Made by a program: the position numbers and the translations under genes
The notes under the pieces: generated by a model
Database searches by the model: none
What the model was told of the DNA's origin: nothing
The model's input: only the letters and a program-made list of their open reading frames with translations
Source of the DNA: Kwoniella bestiolae CBS 10118
Taxonomy: Eukaryota > Basidiomycota > Tremellomycetes > Tremellales > Cryptococcaceae
Reading direction: 5' to 3'
DNA: 64,000 nucleotides
Assembly: GCF_000512585.2 (NCBI RefSeq)
Contig: NC_089241.1
Span: 4,730,001 to 4,794,000 of the forward strand
Shown here: positions 11,598 to 23,873 of the stretch, one piece after another
Layout of the letters: the number at the start of each line of letters is the position of its first letter
How positions within the stretch are numbered: position 1 is the stretch's first letter

Positions 11598-12605
11598 GTA
11601 TTCTTGATTTACCTGAAAATGGGCAGTTCGTCGGAGAGTGCTGTAATTCTGAGTGCGTAATTTCTAGACAGACTTCCTTTTGTTTGAATGATGATAAGGT
11701 GAGATCTCAGTTTATGCAATCTCTAACGATATTTGTACCTATGTGAGACCTCATATCGCTATCTTCAGACAAACATACCACTCAACTCCCACCCCTTTTC
11801 TACGACTTGGCCCGCCGTGCGACGTGACCATACTCGCTGCCTTCCAAGGGTAAAGAACTAAAAATAAATCATGAGTGGGTAGGGCTGATAAATGGGACCA
11901 GAAAGCAGTGGAAATGCTTGACAATACGACACAGCATGACCACATTGGTGACGTTGTTTACCTGAACCTGAAGTAAACAACCGGTTCGAAAGAGAAGCTT
12001 AATCTATTTAACCTTTCCCTAGGGTCAAACACCTGCACAGTGATACATCACGCTATCTTTCGTATTATCTCTGGAGTGTGACATTGACGGGGTCTGCTCA
12101 TTGTACAACACTGTGCTGTACCAAGTGAACTCAGCCCTTGTCCCATCTTGATCTGATACAGTCGGTTGAAGCGAAAAAATGTGCGCAGAGAAGGTCCGAA
12201 GTGAACCTGAACTAGTTCTTATATCCGCGGAGAATTATCTTACTTCCTTACCAAATAGAATGTTGGTTTTTCTCCGATTCAGACCTGCGTCGTCGCTGGT
12301 TATCGCTACTGTACCGCATGACAATCCCGAAACCCGTGAGACGTGAGAAAGGTTTTCCCGATAGCTTTGATGCTTGAGCCAACAACAAGGGTATGAGATT
12401 TCGAGGTCCTACCTATATTGTCACATATAACCCATGTTGTTCGCGTCTCATACGAAGACCTTATGTCACCTACGTGAGCACATCAAAAAAGCTATGCAAA
12501 ACATACATCATACATGGGTCTATTTTCTATTTGTTTCCATAGATGATCACTACGACTAACGAGTTCCTGTTCCATTTCATACGTCATACAGCCATGCTTC
12601 TCAAA
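11598..12605. other. Intergenic, KRE6-like promoter and GH3 terminator
   Basis: About 1 kb with no supported gene. It contains CCGGTT, CCCGAA and CGCGG words but no clear array of sites. Short open frames on both strands lack family features. Confidence 0.5.
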
Positions 12606-15600
12606 CTATAACCAAGCTGCATCATACACTTGAGGTTTTTGAAGACCAATCCATTTGAAAGATCTGGCAAGATGAGCAGGTTTGGAAAGGTGTATCTTGG
12701 TTGATGAACTTCCAATTCGCACCTCGTAATCTCCCTTTCGACCGATCCATGACTTTTCTTGTACGCTGAAGAAAGAAAAGGCCTTGTGCTGGATGAGAGA
12801 GAGCCGGAAGTTCGGTCAGCAATCAGTGATGATACAGTCAGACGAGACGATGAATCGGAGTAACTTACGTCGAGATCCACCGTCACTTGCTTCGACTCTC
12901 CCGGTTTCAAGAATACCTTCTTTAGACCTGCCAATTCGTGTTCTGGCCTCTCTACAACGGGTGCAAGATCATGCACGTAGATTTGAGCTACTTCAGCACC
13001 TGCTAATTTACCAGTGTTGGTGATGGTGAAAGTAGCCTTTGCCCCGAAACCTTCGGATTTGACAGTTAGATCGCTGTGCAATCGGTTCGTCAGATGTGAA
13101 CAGACGTAACGGAAGTCTTTACTCAAACTCACCTAAATTCGAAAGTCGTATAACTCAGACCATGACCAAAGGAGAAAGCACTCTTTGGGTGATTCTTTCG
13201 GTCGAAATATCTATAACCGACATTCACACCTTCTGAATACACGGTGTCTATCGGGTGTCCGAAGTCCTTATGACTTGGGAAATCCTCGACTTGTCTGGCC
13301 CAGGTGATAGGTAATTTACCGCTTGGATTGATGGTTCCGAAAATAGCATCGGCAATGGCTGTACCACACTCATTTCCTCCGAAGAAGGCTTGAAGGACTG
13401 TAGGAGCAGAGTCGATCCATGGTAATTCGACTGGCATACCTGACTGATTCACGATGATAGCTTCTGGCTTGGCCGCCAAGATCGCTCGGACCAGATCATC
13501 GGTTCCGGGTGGGAGTTTCATATCATCCCTGTCGTATGCTTCGGATTCCCATTCGGAGTTAGTACCAACGCAGACGATAGCAACTGCCGCCATAAAAGAG
13601 AGTCTATATCAGCCTTAAGAATCGATTTTGAGAAGAAGGCATGGTCACTCACCATCGGACTCGGTAGCGAGTTTTACAGCTTTCTGAATTTCATCCTTAG
13701 GATCACGCTTCTTCTTACCACCGATTCTGATACCACCTCGTCGACCGGTCTAAGAATAGGATACATGTCAGACGAGCCATGTGGATGTTGGGACACCCTT
13801 GGTGAGAACTCACGTATGGAGACATGGCGTTCAGCTGCTTGAAGTTGGAGAATCGAACTTCGATGTCATATGATTTGCCAGCTTCAACTTCGAACTCTCC
13901 TGTCCTTTCTTCGGCGCCGGTGTTGAACTGTAGTATCATCAATGTCAATCAGTCCGAACCCACCGAAAATCAAAATCCACGCTCACGAAAAGTAATCCTT
14001 CTTTCTGTTCTGTGGAGTTGTCAATGATCTTCTGGCCATCAATGTAGAGATCGGCTTGTCCAGCTACACCAAGACCCAGTTCCCACTGCACCAGTCAGCC
14101 AAACTCGGAATGACTGATGACTCACGATTCCACCTTCATCAGGAGTGAAGACAGTCTTCAGCTGCGCAAAGCATCAAGAGTCAGTCAACGATGGCTCATA
14201 ATTGCCATCTTCGACTTACCGACACATAACCTCGAACAGGTACTTCTTTGGGGATACCGTCAATGAAGTAAGAGAATGCCGAGTTATTGAATTTAGAGAA
14301 CAAGGGTTTGATGGCCTTCTCCCAGGGACTGAGCAGCGTGTTTAGCAGGAACGCTTACTGGTACAGTGCTACATTGTAACTCACTTCTGGTCGTAGAAGT
14401 CACATTGCACACCCGGCCCAGCATCTTTACCTTTCTGTGGGTGAGAGATGTATGGCGTCAAAAGGGGACTCCATCTGGACGAGTCGGAGCCGATGGTGTA
14501 CTCGACGCTGGCACCGATACTTTCGGCATGTTTAGTGATAGCTTGTAGAGGTGTAACGAGATAGGTAGGTGCAAGGTTTGCGCTACCACCTCCGGCATAC
14601 GAAGCTGTTCGAGCATTAGGACCGATAACGGCGATCTTCTTTTTGTCTGACCCGGAGATAGGCAGAACGCCGTGTTCATTCTTTAGTAGGACAACGGCCG
14701 AATCCGCAGCTTCCCTAAGGAGAGCACGGACTTCGGGGGTGTTGATGGTATCTTCCTCCTTTTCGAAGTCGATACCCGATTGTTGCGCCTCTCTGACGTA
14801 GTGGAGCACCTGCAAGAAGTCATCTGGTCAGAACATGACGCGAAACCGATGATATACTCTGCGTCAGGTATATATGCTGGACAACATGCTGGTATTGGAT
14901 ATTGGGCAGACCATTCACTCACTCGCAAAACACATTCGTCGATATCAGCAGGCACCAATTTCCCACCGATGATATCTCGTTCTAGGCTTGAACCCCTCAT
15001 CAAAGCTGGACCGGGCATCTCGAGGTCCAAGGAGGCCTTGACAGCTTCCGATGACGAATAGGTTCCACTCCAATCGGACATGATCATTCCTTTAAACTCG
15101 AAATCATTTCGGAGAATCTTTCGAAGTAAGAAAGGATGTTCGGCTACGTGAAGGCCATTCACCCGGTTGTAGCTCGACATCTACGTCAACAATGACGCAT
15201 CAGTGGAAGATCATCCCTTTCATCGTAGCGAGCCAAGCCGGAAGTGGTGACAGGAAAAACTCACGAAAACCGATGGTTTTGCTTTATTTTGTATTCTGAA
15301 AGGCTCCAGATAAATCTCATGCATGGTCCTCTCATCAATGACGGAGTTGTTGCTTCTTCGAAGATACTCTTGCTCGTTCGCCAAGAAGTCTACACATTCA
15401 GCTATGCACAAAGATGATAGGACTTACGTTTTGGAGCTATGCGGAGCAAAAACAGGGGGTTTAGCTGAACACCTCCCACACATACGTTGGGTCTTCACTC
15501 ACAAGTCATGACCTTCTTGGACTGGACACCTTGTACCCACCCCAAAGCTATGTGACCACAGAGATACGGGTCTGCCATTAGGTGCAATACACAATGTCAG

Positions 15601-16177
15601 CATATAGCTACAGCTGTATCGTGGTCAGTACTCACCTTCGCTAAATGATTCAAAGCCTCTTCCACCACAAGGATGTCTCTGACAGTTGGTCGTGGGACCA
15701 AGTAAACAGTGCACACCTCGTGCTCTGCATTCTTCTCCTAAAGCTTCTCCGATACGATGAGCGAGGTCAACGTCCATGGAAGCACCTAAGCCGGTAGCAG
15801 ATGGGAAACACGAAGCCGGTGCACCGTTGGTCCCTATGCTTTTGATTTCAGTTGACTGCACATGCCTCTTCTGTAAGACTATGACTTACAAGCTGTACCT
15901 CGCACACCATTCTAGACCCTTTCAGTCAGCACAATTCCGCTTCCATCGAGGTCAATGATCCGGGTCAAACACTCACAGGACCGTCACTGCACTGCTCGAA
16001 TTGTCAGCTTTGAGCCAACTGAATCTGTGTACAATCACTCACTCGCACTCTGGGTACCCCCAGCCTGGGGACGGGTACTGTATGCCACATATCATCTCCA
16101 CTGAGCAAAGCAATCTTCTCCTCACTCGTGAGCTCCTTCAAGATTGCTTCAGGATCTATTACAGCTGATTTTGTCAT
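12606..16177 (-). CDS. GH3 beta-glucosidase with PA14 insert, probably intracellular
   Basis: Hydrolyses beta-glucosides such as cellobiose. The start at 16177 (MTKSAVIDPEAI) has no signal peptide, so a cytosolic enzyme acting on imported sugars is likely. In order: SGDDMWHT...RLGVPRVRCSDGPNGVRG, CFPSATGLGASMD, GRGFESFSE, PKHFLANEQE, the nucleophile motif GMIMSDWSGTYS, VVLLKNEHGVLP, then a PA14 domain with LGLGVAGQADLYIDG. The C-terminal GH3 half follows with CVGTNSEWESEAYDRDDMKLPPG (general acid region), GKLPITWARQ and GYRYFD, then a fibronectin-III-like end. The order matches the Kluyveromyces-type BglI fold, about 840 residues. It is unusually fragmented: a 15-base exon (15977-15991) codes CSDGP and a 9-base exon (15428-15436) supplies the SPK before the conserved His. 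It diverges from the sugar transporter. Confidence 0.92.
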
Positions 16178-17041
16178 ATCGATAGATGTTATCTGATGTT
16201 GTGAACTGTATACAATGAAGAGCTACTAGGTCAATCTATATCAACGTTGCGAGATATTTTCGACGATGATGGGGTGTTCTTCGGGAGTGTCTAGGACCCC
16301 TCTACGATGGACGATTTTTCGAATAACTCCATCGTTGTGAAGTAGTAAAAGAAGATCCGGCCTTGACCGGTGAAGCCATAAGGTCAGAAGACAACTCTTC
16401 GGACGAGAGCAAGACAAAGGTGAAAGCTAACAACAACGGAATAACTTCGGCGCGTGTATCCTCTGCGAGCTAGGGTGTCCACTTGGCGGTCGGACCGACG
16501 GTAACGCATCGAGCTATATAGAGATCAAGGTACAAGCTCTAAGGACACAGCGGTAACAACGTAAAAAGTCTTTCGGGTCAGCGCGGACTTGCTGAGCTCG
16601 TCATGTGGGGGTCAATGGAGCCCTTCCATACTGAATTGTTGGTTAATTACTACTCACAGTAAATATTCTCAAATACCTGTTAAACAACCCGGATTAATTT
16701 CAAGGACCTCCAAGCCCTCCACCCCTCCGGAGTTTCGCCGTTCAACCAAAAACAGAACCTCTGCTCGTCAACCTCAATCACATACGATTCCAAACTTTTG
16801 ACCCCCTTCATCGCATCGGACCGCCGTTCCAACATCGATGCAAATATGGAGAAAAACTCAAAACCGAAAGGACATCCATATCCCAAAGGACCGCTCAGAC
16901 CCGAATGCCCAAAGGTATAAGAACACCTCTCTATCGAGCGAAGAATCACCCCCACGGTGTCCCCAAACAACCAGAACGCAATTCAATCAATACAACAATT
17001 CGCATACTGTATAGCAAACACAACTACAAACTCGAAGCGCA
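16178..17041. promoter_or_regulatory. Divergent promoter between beta-glucosidase and sugar transporter
   Basis: This 864-base interval separates the two start codons, so it must serve both genes. It contains the inverted repeat GTCGG-A-CCGAC at 16489-16499, a second TCGGACCG at 16816-16823, another GGACCG at 16888-16893, two CCGG words ten bases apart (16357 and 16367) and the palindrome CTCCGGAG at 16725-16732. CGG/CCG pairs are typical sites for Zn2Cys6 dimers. No gene was found in it. The regulatory role is inference. Confidence 0.5.
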
Positions 17042-19057
17042 ATGACAGGACATACAAAGTTCTCTGACTTGCCCAACAACACCAATGCCAAGTGGTGGAA
17101 AGACCCTGGTATGAGGATTGGTGAGTATAGACCGATCTCTGTGTCGGCGGGAGCGTCACACGTACTGACAACATCGATCCAGGTTTTATCCATATCATAA
17201 CCTTATATACCGCTGTGTAAGCATCGAGCCCCATCCCAATAACGATCGATACGTGACTGATCCAATCATTATAGCTACTCATTGGGTTACGATGGTTCAC
17301 TTCTGAATGGTCTTCAAGCTCTCGAAGAATGGAATCACGATTTTGTAGGTTAACCCCAGCGTCTTATAGGAACTCCGTTTGACTGATCATCTCCTAGGAC
17401 AAACCGACTGGTACCAAGCTTGGTTTGATCGCCGCCTCTTATTATCTGTGAGTCGACTGATCTGGCGATCCCGCAGCATCCCGCTGATGAATTTTTTAGT
17501 CCTAAAATCCCTCTCACTTTCGTCATCGCCTGGATGGTCGATCGATATGGACGAAAACTTGGTCTAGTGGGTGTCAGGCTCTCCGATGCTGATGAGCATC
17601 TTGCTAACTTTCATTTGTAGTACTTCGGCGCCCTTTTCATGTTTGCCGGGGCTCTTTTGGGAGGGTTCAGCCATTCTTTGTCGCAATTGATCGGGTCTCG
17701 TGTACTTTTGGGTGCAGGAACCGCTGCCGCTCGTGAGTATATCCCGTATGAATGATGTGCCGTGCTTTGAAACTGACCACTATGACACAGAGGTAACCGC
17801 CGCCGCGCTCGTTCCCGAACTTGCTCACCCTCGTATTCGACACTATGCCGGAGGTTTCCTTAACACCACTTACTATGTGAGTGCGGCCTACTGCGATAAA
17901 CCAAAACTGATGATGTCCTACTCCTGCAGATCGGATCTATCTTCGCCGCCTGGCTCACCTTTGCCATGGTCTACTATCCCGGCACCAGTTCATGGTCTTG
18001 GCGTGTGCCAACCCTGGTCCAAGGTTTTGGTCCTCTCTTGCTCGGTCTTGGAGCTTGGTTCATCCCTCAATCGCCTCGATGGCTCGTCAAGAAAGGTCGA
18101 GCTGAAGAAGCTCATAAGATCTTGGCGACTTACCAGTGAATCCCAATTGCACGGCTGTGACGCTTCACGTGCTGACTTGCGATGTTACCTTTCAGCGCCA
18201 ACGGTAAAATGGACGATGAGCTTGTTCTCCTCGAGATGAGAGAAATCAAAGCTTCCGTTGAACTTGAGAAGGTTTCCGAAAAAGCATCTTGGCTCGCATG
18301 GTTCCACACCAGGGGCAACCTCCGACGATTCTTTGTCATCATTATCCTGGGTACTGCCACTCAATGGGTCGGTAACGGTGTTGTCCAATATTACTTGGTA
18401 CCTGTATTGAAGACTGTCGGTGTCTCTCGACCTGCTCAGACTACCGGTGTCAATGGTGGTCTCGCTATCTGGAATTGGTTCATCTCCATGTTCGGTGCCT
18501 CGCTCGTCGAAAGGTTCGGTCGACGACCTCTGTTCCTCACTTCCATCATAGGAATGTTCGCCTCCTTCGTGATGATTCTTGGTCTTGCTGGTGGATACAA
18601 CTCGACTCACCACGAAGCCACTGGTGTAGCCATGATTCCGTTCATCTTCATCTTCATGGGCTTCTACTCCCTCGCTCTCACACCTCTTCCTATGCTTTAC
18701 GTGCCTGAGATCTGTCCTCTCGCCTTACGAGCCAAGGCCGCTGCGTTGCTTTTGCTCGCTCAGAACTGTGCTCAATCTTTCAACCAATTCGCCAACCCCG
18801 TCGCCCTGGCCGCTATCAGCTGGAAGTACTACGCTGTCTACGTCGGTGTTGATGTTATCTACATTGCTCTTTTCTGGTTCATGATCAGAGAGACCAAAGG
18901 CCTCACCACCGAAGAAGCCGCTGTCGTTTACGACCCAGATCATGTGCAGGAAGCGAATATGGAAGCTGAGAGGAGGATGCACCAAGAGGCTATCAAGGTC
19001 GCTCACGCCGAGCACACCGATAAGAAAACTGTTGAAGAGGAAGAATACAAGGTATAA
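17042..19057 (+). CDS. MFS sugar transporter (hexose/disaccharide permease family)
   Basis: Twelve-helix sugar porter of the plasma membrane. ATG 17042 opens MTGHTKFSDLPNN; about nine exons follow. Family signatures are GYDGSLLNGLQ in helix 1-2, DRYGRKLGL after helix 2, PQSPRWLVKKGR before the central loop, ERFGRRPLFL in the second half, YVPEICPLALRAKA, and ETKGLTTEEAA at the C-terminus, ending TAA 19055-19057. The central loop lacks the ER usually seen in PESPRWL (here PQSPRWL). The subfamily resembles fungal lactose/cellodextrin-type permeases, and the head-to-head intracellular beta-glucosidase supports a beta-linked disaccharide as substrate, but the substrate is inference. A hexose or another glycoside is possible. 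Confidence 0.92.
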
Positions 19058-19863
19058 AAAGGAAGCATCGACGGGCATGCCGATATCTCCTATGCGGCTT
19101 CTCAATTTTATCGAATATTCAATACCATTTTTCACCATTTTATATATACAAGAATAGATCATTCATCCATACTGATCGTTAGGACCCAAATGTATAATTT
19201 ACAATGCATCATGATTGGACAAAGTTTTGCTGTTAATGCAAAGGTCTGGTGGTTATTTCTGTGTCAGTCACAGTGAGTCGAGAGAGGCCAGGAGATTCCC
19301 CTGTGTCTTTTCGTTGTCGAGCCACCATTGATCGCAAACATGTTTTCCTGAGAGATGCGCGTGATTGTGATCGCCCCCGAAATCTTTCATCCCAGCTAGT
19401 ATACAGCCAGTATACAGCCTGTTGCATGGGCGACCCTTGTCCTGCAGCACCGGGAACCTAGGGTCCTGAAGACTAATAGATCACACCCCAGTCACCATCA
19501 GAGAAGATCAAAAGGAGCTCATCCATCAGGTCCTCACCTCGATCATGTAATGCACTGTTGTACTGACCAGAGCGATGTCATTCGATGACTAGCATCGTAG
19601 TGCAAGGCAATAGGAGGAGCAGGAGCAGGAACATCGACCGGGGTTTATCCGTACGTACGAGTTTCGGCAAAACCGCCACACGTCCCTGTCAGGTTCAACA
19701 GTTTAACAGCAGATCATCCACCACCACGTCATACCGTATTTCTGCATGGCTTTCTTGGCAAGCTACCACAAGTAAACATATATAAACAGGCGTGAGGACC
19801 ATACCCAGCAGCACAGATTCACCACGGCCGGTGGTCACTTCTTGCAGATCCGGTATCAAAAAT
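19058..19863. other. Intergenic upstream of acetyltransferase
   Basis: About 800 bases without a supported gene. It holds a perfect tandem duplication of AGTATACAGCC (19398-19419). A TATATAAA-like word at 19778-19785 lies about 80 bases before the next start and could be its TATA box. Confidence 0.5.
19398..19419. repeat. Perfect tandem 11-base duplication
   Basis: AGTATACAGCC is repeated directly at 19398-19408 and 19409-19419. Each copy contains the palindrome GTATAC. Role unknown. Confidence 0.8.
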
Positions 19864-20662
19864 ATGTCATCTTCATCCGACATCATCGCACGACCGTCCC
19901 CGGCCAGAGAGGGAGAAAATACTGATCAGTTCGATCTGATGGTAGCTGGTAAACCATACATCGCATGGGACGCATATCTCGGTAGAGTAAGAGACGAATC
20001 GGCTGAAAGGGTATGGCAGTTCAATCAGGAGAGGAACACGGAGAAGCGAATGAAACTGGCAGAAGGTTTCGTTACGCTATTACAGCAGGATAAAGGGAAA
20101 TCATCCATTGCTCTTCCGTTCTCTTGTGAATATGTGAGTTTCTGTCCGTCTGACATCCTGTAGTCTGTCGAGAGTCAATAGTCCAGTGATGCTGATAGAG
20201 CTCTTCCTTAGGGATTCAACATAAGGTTGGGGTATGATGTGTATATTGGCCCAGATTGTCAATTCATCGACGTTTGTCCGAGTAAGCGATGTATCTTGAC
20301 TTGAAACGCGGGTGTCGTTCTTGCTGACCGTCGGTACCATACGTACAGTAACTGTTGGAAATAGGACCATGTTCGGCGGGAGTGTTAAAGTGTATACTCC
20401 GGCGCATCCCATTTCACCTGAAGAAAGAAACGGCTTGAAGGGACCCGAATGGGCTAAACCCATCACTATAGGAGAGGACTGTTGGATTGGTGGAGGCGTG
20501 ATTATCTGCCCTGGTGTGACGATAGGCAATGGAGTTACCATCGGTGCAGGTGCGGTGGTGACAAGGAATATCGAAGACCGAGTCGTGGCTGTAGGTAACC
20601 CGGCCAGACCAATCAAAAAGATCTTAGCGGATGGTACGACTATTCCCATTCCTAAAGCGTAG
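19864..20662 (+). CDS. Maltose/galactoside O-acetyltransferase-like enzyme
   Basis: Transfers acetyl from acetyl-CoA to a sugar hydroxyl (LacA/Maa family), in the cytosol. Three exons, 19864-20133, 20212-20281 and 20349-20662, give 217 residues. The N-terminal Mac helix region has MVAGKPYIAWDAYLGRVRD. The left-handed beta-helix follows: LGYDVYIGPDCQFIDVCP, ITVGNRTMFGGSVKVY, then TPAHPIS with the catalytic histidine, ITIGEDCWIGGGVIICPG, and VTIGNGVTIGAGAVVTRNI with GNPARPIKKI at the end. Hexapeptide repeats are obvious. It lies 806 bases after the sugar transporter on the same strand. In fungi such enzymes are thought to detoxify non-metabolisable sugars; the actual acceptor is unknown. Confidence 0.93.
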
Positions 20663-21682
20663 AATGTGTATGCATGACTGATTTCAATTGACTGTGCATG
20701 ACCTGGCTTCCGTTTTTATATGCGTTTGCGTTTGCCAAAGAAGATATCAGCTGCTTTCGGCCGCATGGGCGCAGTGAACAGACGGGCTTTGAGAGTGATC
20801 TGTGAGACGCTTAGAATACAGAATACAAATACACTCAAAGGGTCATTGCTGTTCTCTTGACACAAACATCCAATCAACAATTGAGCGATTGACAATGCCA
20901 AATACACTCTAGATGCGATTTATTCCGGATCGTATGCCAAAAGTTTTTCCATCACGTGTCCAAGGGTCCAAGGGTTTGGTTTAATTTTGGCTTTTGGCGA
21001 TGTTAAGCGAGATTATGTACATTTAGTATATCTCGTGCCGAACTCGACTCCTGCGCTGGTATTTGCTTTTTTTTAGGTTAATCATGTCCCATGCAAGCGA
21101 TCTCGATGCAGCACGACAGGCCGGCAAGATGAGGGGCGGAAACAATACCCCGTCAGAAACCTTCCGTTCCGTGATGATCTGCGTTCGAGTGCTTTATCGA
21201 GCTGACTTTCCGTCTTTCTCCTTGGTTATAGGATAAATTGAAGCCTGCTGTGTCAAAGCACGTCAATTCCATTGGATCGATACATCGACGGGTCTGAACC
21301 GCGATTGCCAAGAACGGCCTTACCCCCGCATTCCCATTCCAGCTGTTCCAGAATGGATCTTCAGATCCCTCTTCCCCTTCCTTTCCGTTCCCTTCGTTTG
21401 GTGCAACAGAGTCACGGAAAAGTGGAGTAGGAATGGATGCGAACGTTCTTCCTGCGCTTCGGCCGTTCCGACACATTCACGTCATCTGACTTCGCCTAAT
21501 CTCAAGAAATTCCGCAGACCAAAGCTCCAATGAACATTGTTGGAAATGTCAACATCACCCAGCCGCATCTCGGATGGTTTCGCTATTGCAAAGTTAGAAT
21601 AAGTAGATTGGGATTGGTTCTTGCACGGCTTGGGCAGAGTGGGAAGTATATATAAGATGCTCAAAGATGTGATCTCACTCGA
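20663..21682. other. Intergenic, flavohemoglobin promoter
   Basis: About 1 kb without a supported gene. It carries CACGTG at 20953-20958 directly followed by a tandem TCCAAGGG-TCCAAGGG (20959-20974), a T-run at 21067-21074 and a TATATAA-like word near 21648. The last may be the TATA box for FHB1. Confidence 0.5.
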
Positions 21683-23621
21683 ATGCAAAGCATCATCATC
21701 AATATGACCATGGATATCAGAAACACACTAGCTTTTATCGCTGCTGCAGGGGCTTGGAAAATGTCTTCCTCAGCGTCTACGTCAAGTCCCACCAACGAAC
21801 AACCCTCTCAATGTCCTGTCAGTGGACAAAAGACCAATGGATCTTCGGGTTGTCCATTCTCTAAGTGAGTTGCTTTCATCTTTCCATTACTTCGCCCTGT
21901 CCCTTCAGAGCTGACTGTCCAAACGGGACCTAGTGGACTACCTCTACCTGATCCAGGACACAGATGTGATCCTGCATCTGTTGAGGAAACCAAAATTCCA
22001 GATGTTCCTCCCTTGACGCAAAAACAGCGAGAGATCATCAAGTCTACCGCTCCCATCCTTGCCGAACATGGCGTGACTATTACCACTCATTTCTGTGAGT
22101 GCTCGTTATGATGGTAATCAAGACAAGATATGGCTAATCCCAAATATTGTCCAACAGATAAAAACATGATCCGGGCTCACCCCGAATTACGAGATGTCTT
22201 CTCTGAGTCCTCACAGAAGGTAAGTCCATTCGGCCCTTACCAAGATCATCTTTTTAATGCTGATGAACTTTGTAGCTCGGTCACCAACCGCGAGCTTTAG
22301 CTTCAGCAGTGTATGCCTATGCGTGTAACATCGATGATTTAACACCCCTTCTCCCCGTCGTTGACCGGGTCGCCTACAAGCACACTTCACTTCACATCGT
22401 TGCTGAGCAATATGGTCTAGTTGGTAAACATCTGATTCAAGCTATCGTGGATATCCTCGGTGACGCAGTGACACCCGAAATCGGTGATGCCTGGTACAAC
22501 GGGTACTGGAATTTGGCCAAGGTGAGTGGAAGCACTATCTTCGCATAGTCGATCTGAGGCTTAATGCTAATAATGTATATATATCCCCAATGGTAGATCT
22601 TCATCAACCGAGAAAAGGAATTTTACACGACAGCGGTAGAATCTGGAGGATGGGAAGGCTGGCGACAATTCAAGGTATCCAAAAAAGTCAAGGAATCCGA
22701 CGAGATCACTTCATTCTATCTTAAACCCGTCGAAAACCCGGGTAACAAACCTTTACCCAAGTACCATCCCGGTCAATACTTGGCCGTGTCATTGTACATA
22801 CCAGCTTTGGGACACAAACAGGCTAGACAGTATTCACTTTCGGACAAACCAAATGATGAATACTTCAGAATCTCAGTCAAAAGGGAGGATGGTGTAGGTA
22901 TTCCAACGAAGGAGAACCCTCAAGTACCGGATCATCCTGGATGGTGAGTTGTCTTTCTCGACTACGGTTCTGTTGTATCGAGACGCGTATCGAGTTGCAG
23001 AGCTGACCATGTATTTTTCAATTCAGGATATCAAACCTCCTCCACGCAAAGCTGCACGAAGGATCCCTCGTAGACGTAGCTTCGCCATATGGTGACTTCT
23101 TCTACGAACCTTCCCCAATCGCTCCCAACGCACCCCTCGTCCTACTCTCAGCTGGTGTAGGTCAGACCGCCTTACTGTCTATCCTCAACTCTCAGCTTGA
23201 GAACAGCGACAAACCGATAACCTATGCTACGGTCGCTCGAAATGAGAATGTACACGCTTTCGCCGATCACATAAGGGACACAGTCAAGGAACACCCAAAT
23301 ATCAAATACAGAGTGTTTTACTCTTCCCCTTCGTCAAGTGCCGTACAAGGTAAAGATTACGATGTCAAGGGTAGAATGGATTTGAATCGAATCAAGGATG
23401 ATCTTCACTTAGATGACAATACTACTGAATACTAGTAAGTTGTTATCGGATAACATTTCGAGAACGAATCGCCTGCTAACAGCGGTACCCCGTCCGCTAG
23501 CCTATGCGGTCCTGAAAAATTCATGGAAGATAAAGTGAAGGAGTTGAGCTCCTTCGGTGTAGATGAAAAACGAGTCCATGTCGAGCTATTCGCTGCAGGT
23601 GACTTGCCTGCTTCGGCCTAG
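21683..23621 (+). CDS. FHB1: Flavohemoglobin, nitric oxide dioxygenase
   Basis: Converts nitric oxide to nitrate with NAD(P)H, giving nitrosative-stress resistance. Seven exons: 21683-21864, 21934-22094, 22158-22219, 22276-22521, 22597-22943, 23027-23434 and 23501-23621. The globin domain starts near LTQKQREIIKSTAPIL, with YKNMIRAHPEL, and the proximal-histidine segment YKHTSLHIVAEQYGLVG. The FAD domain has RQYSLSDKP and the NAD domain LLSAGVGQTALL and YLCGPEKFM. The C-terminus FAAGDL is family-typical. Before the globin lies an unusual extension of about 90 residues with the two Cys-Pro motifs QCPVSG and GCPFS. In-frame ATGs at 21683, 21704 and 21710 all precede it; which one is used is open, and initiation at an internal ATG near 21761 would remove the hydrophobic LAFIAAAGAW segment. 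It converges with the GOST gene. Confidence 0.93.
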
Positions 23622-23873
23622 TAAAGTAAATTTGTACAAACCTGTATCTGAATTATCAGAAACATCATGTATACCGGAAATGCAAAATGCAATATTGTCT
23701 GTCGACACCATATACCGAGCAGATGAATAATAGGAAGACAAATACCATATATATATGCATTGCATTAAGTTGCCAGAAGCCTAAAGTGTTGAAGATGTAG
23801 TCTATGTACTCTCGTCCAAGTAGTCTTTTTTTCGTCAGCTTTCACTCGTATGTACAAATCTAACCTCGATATA

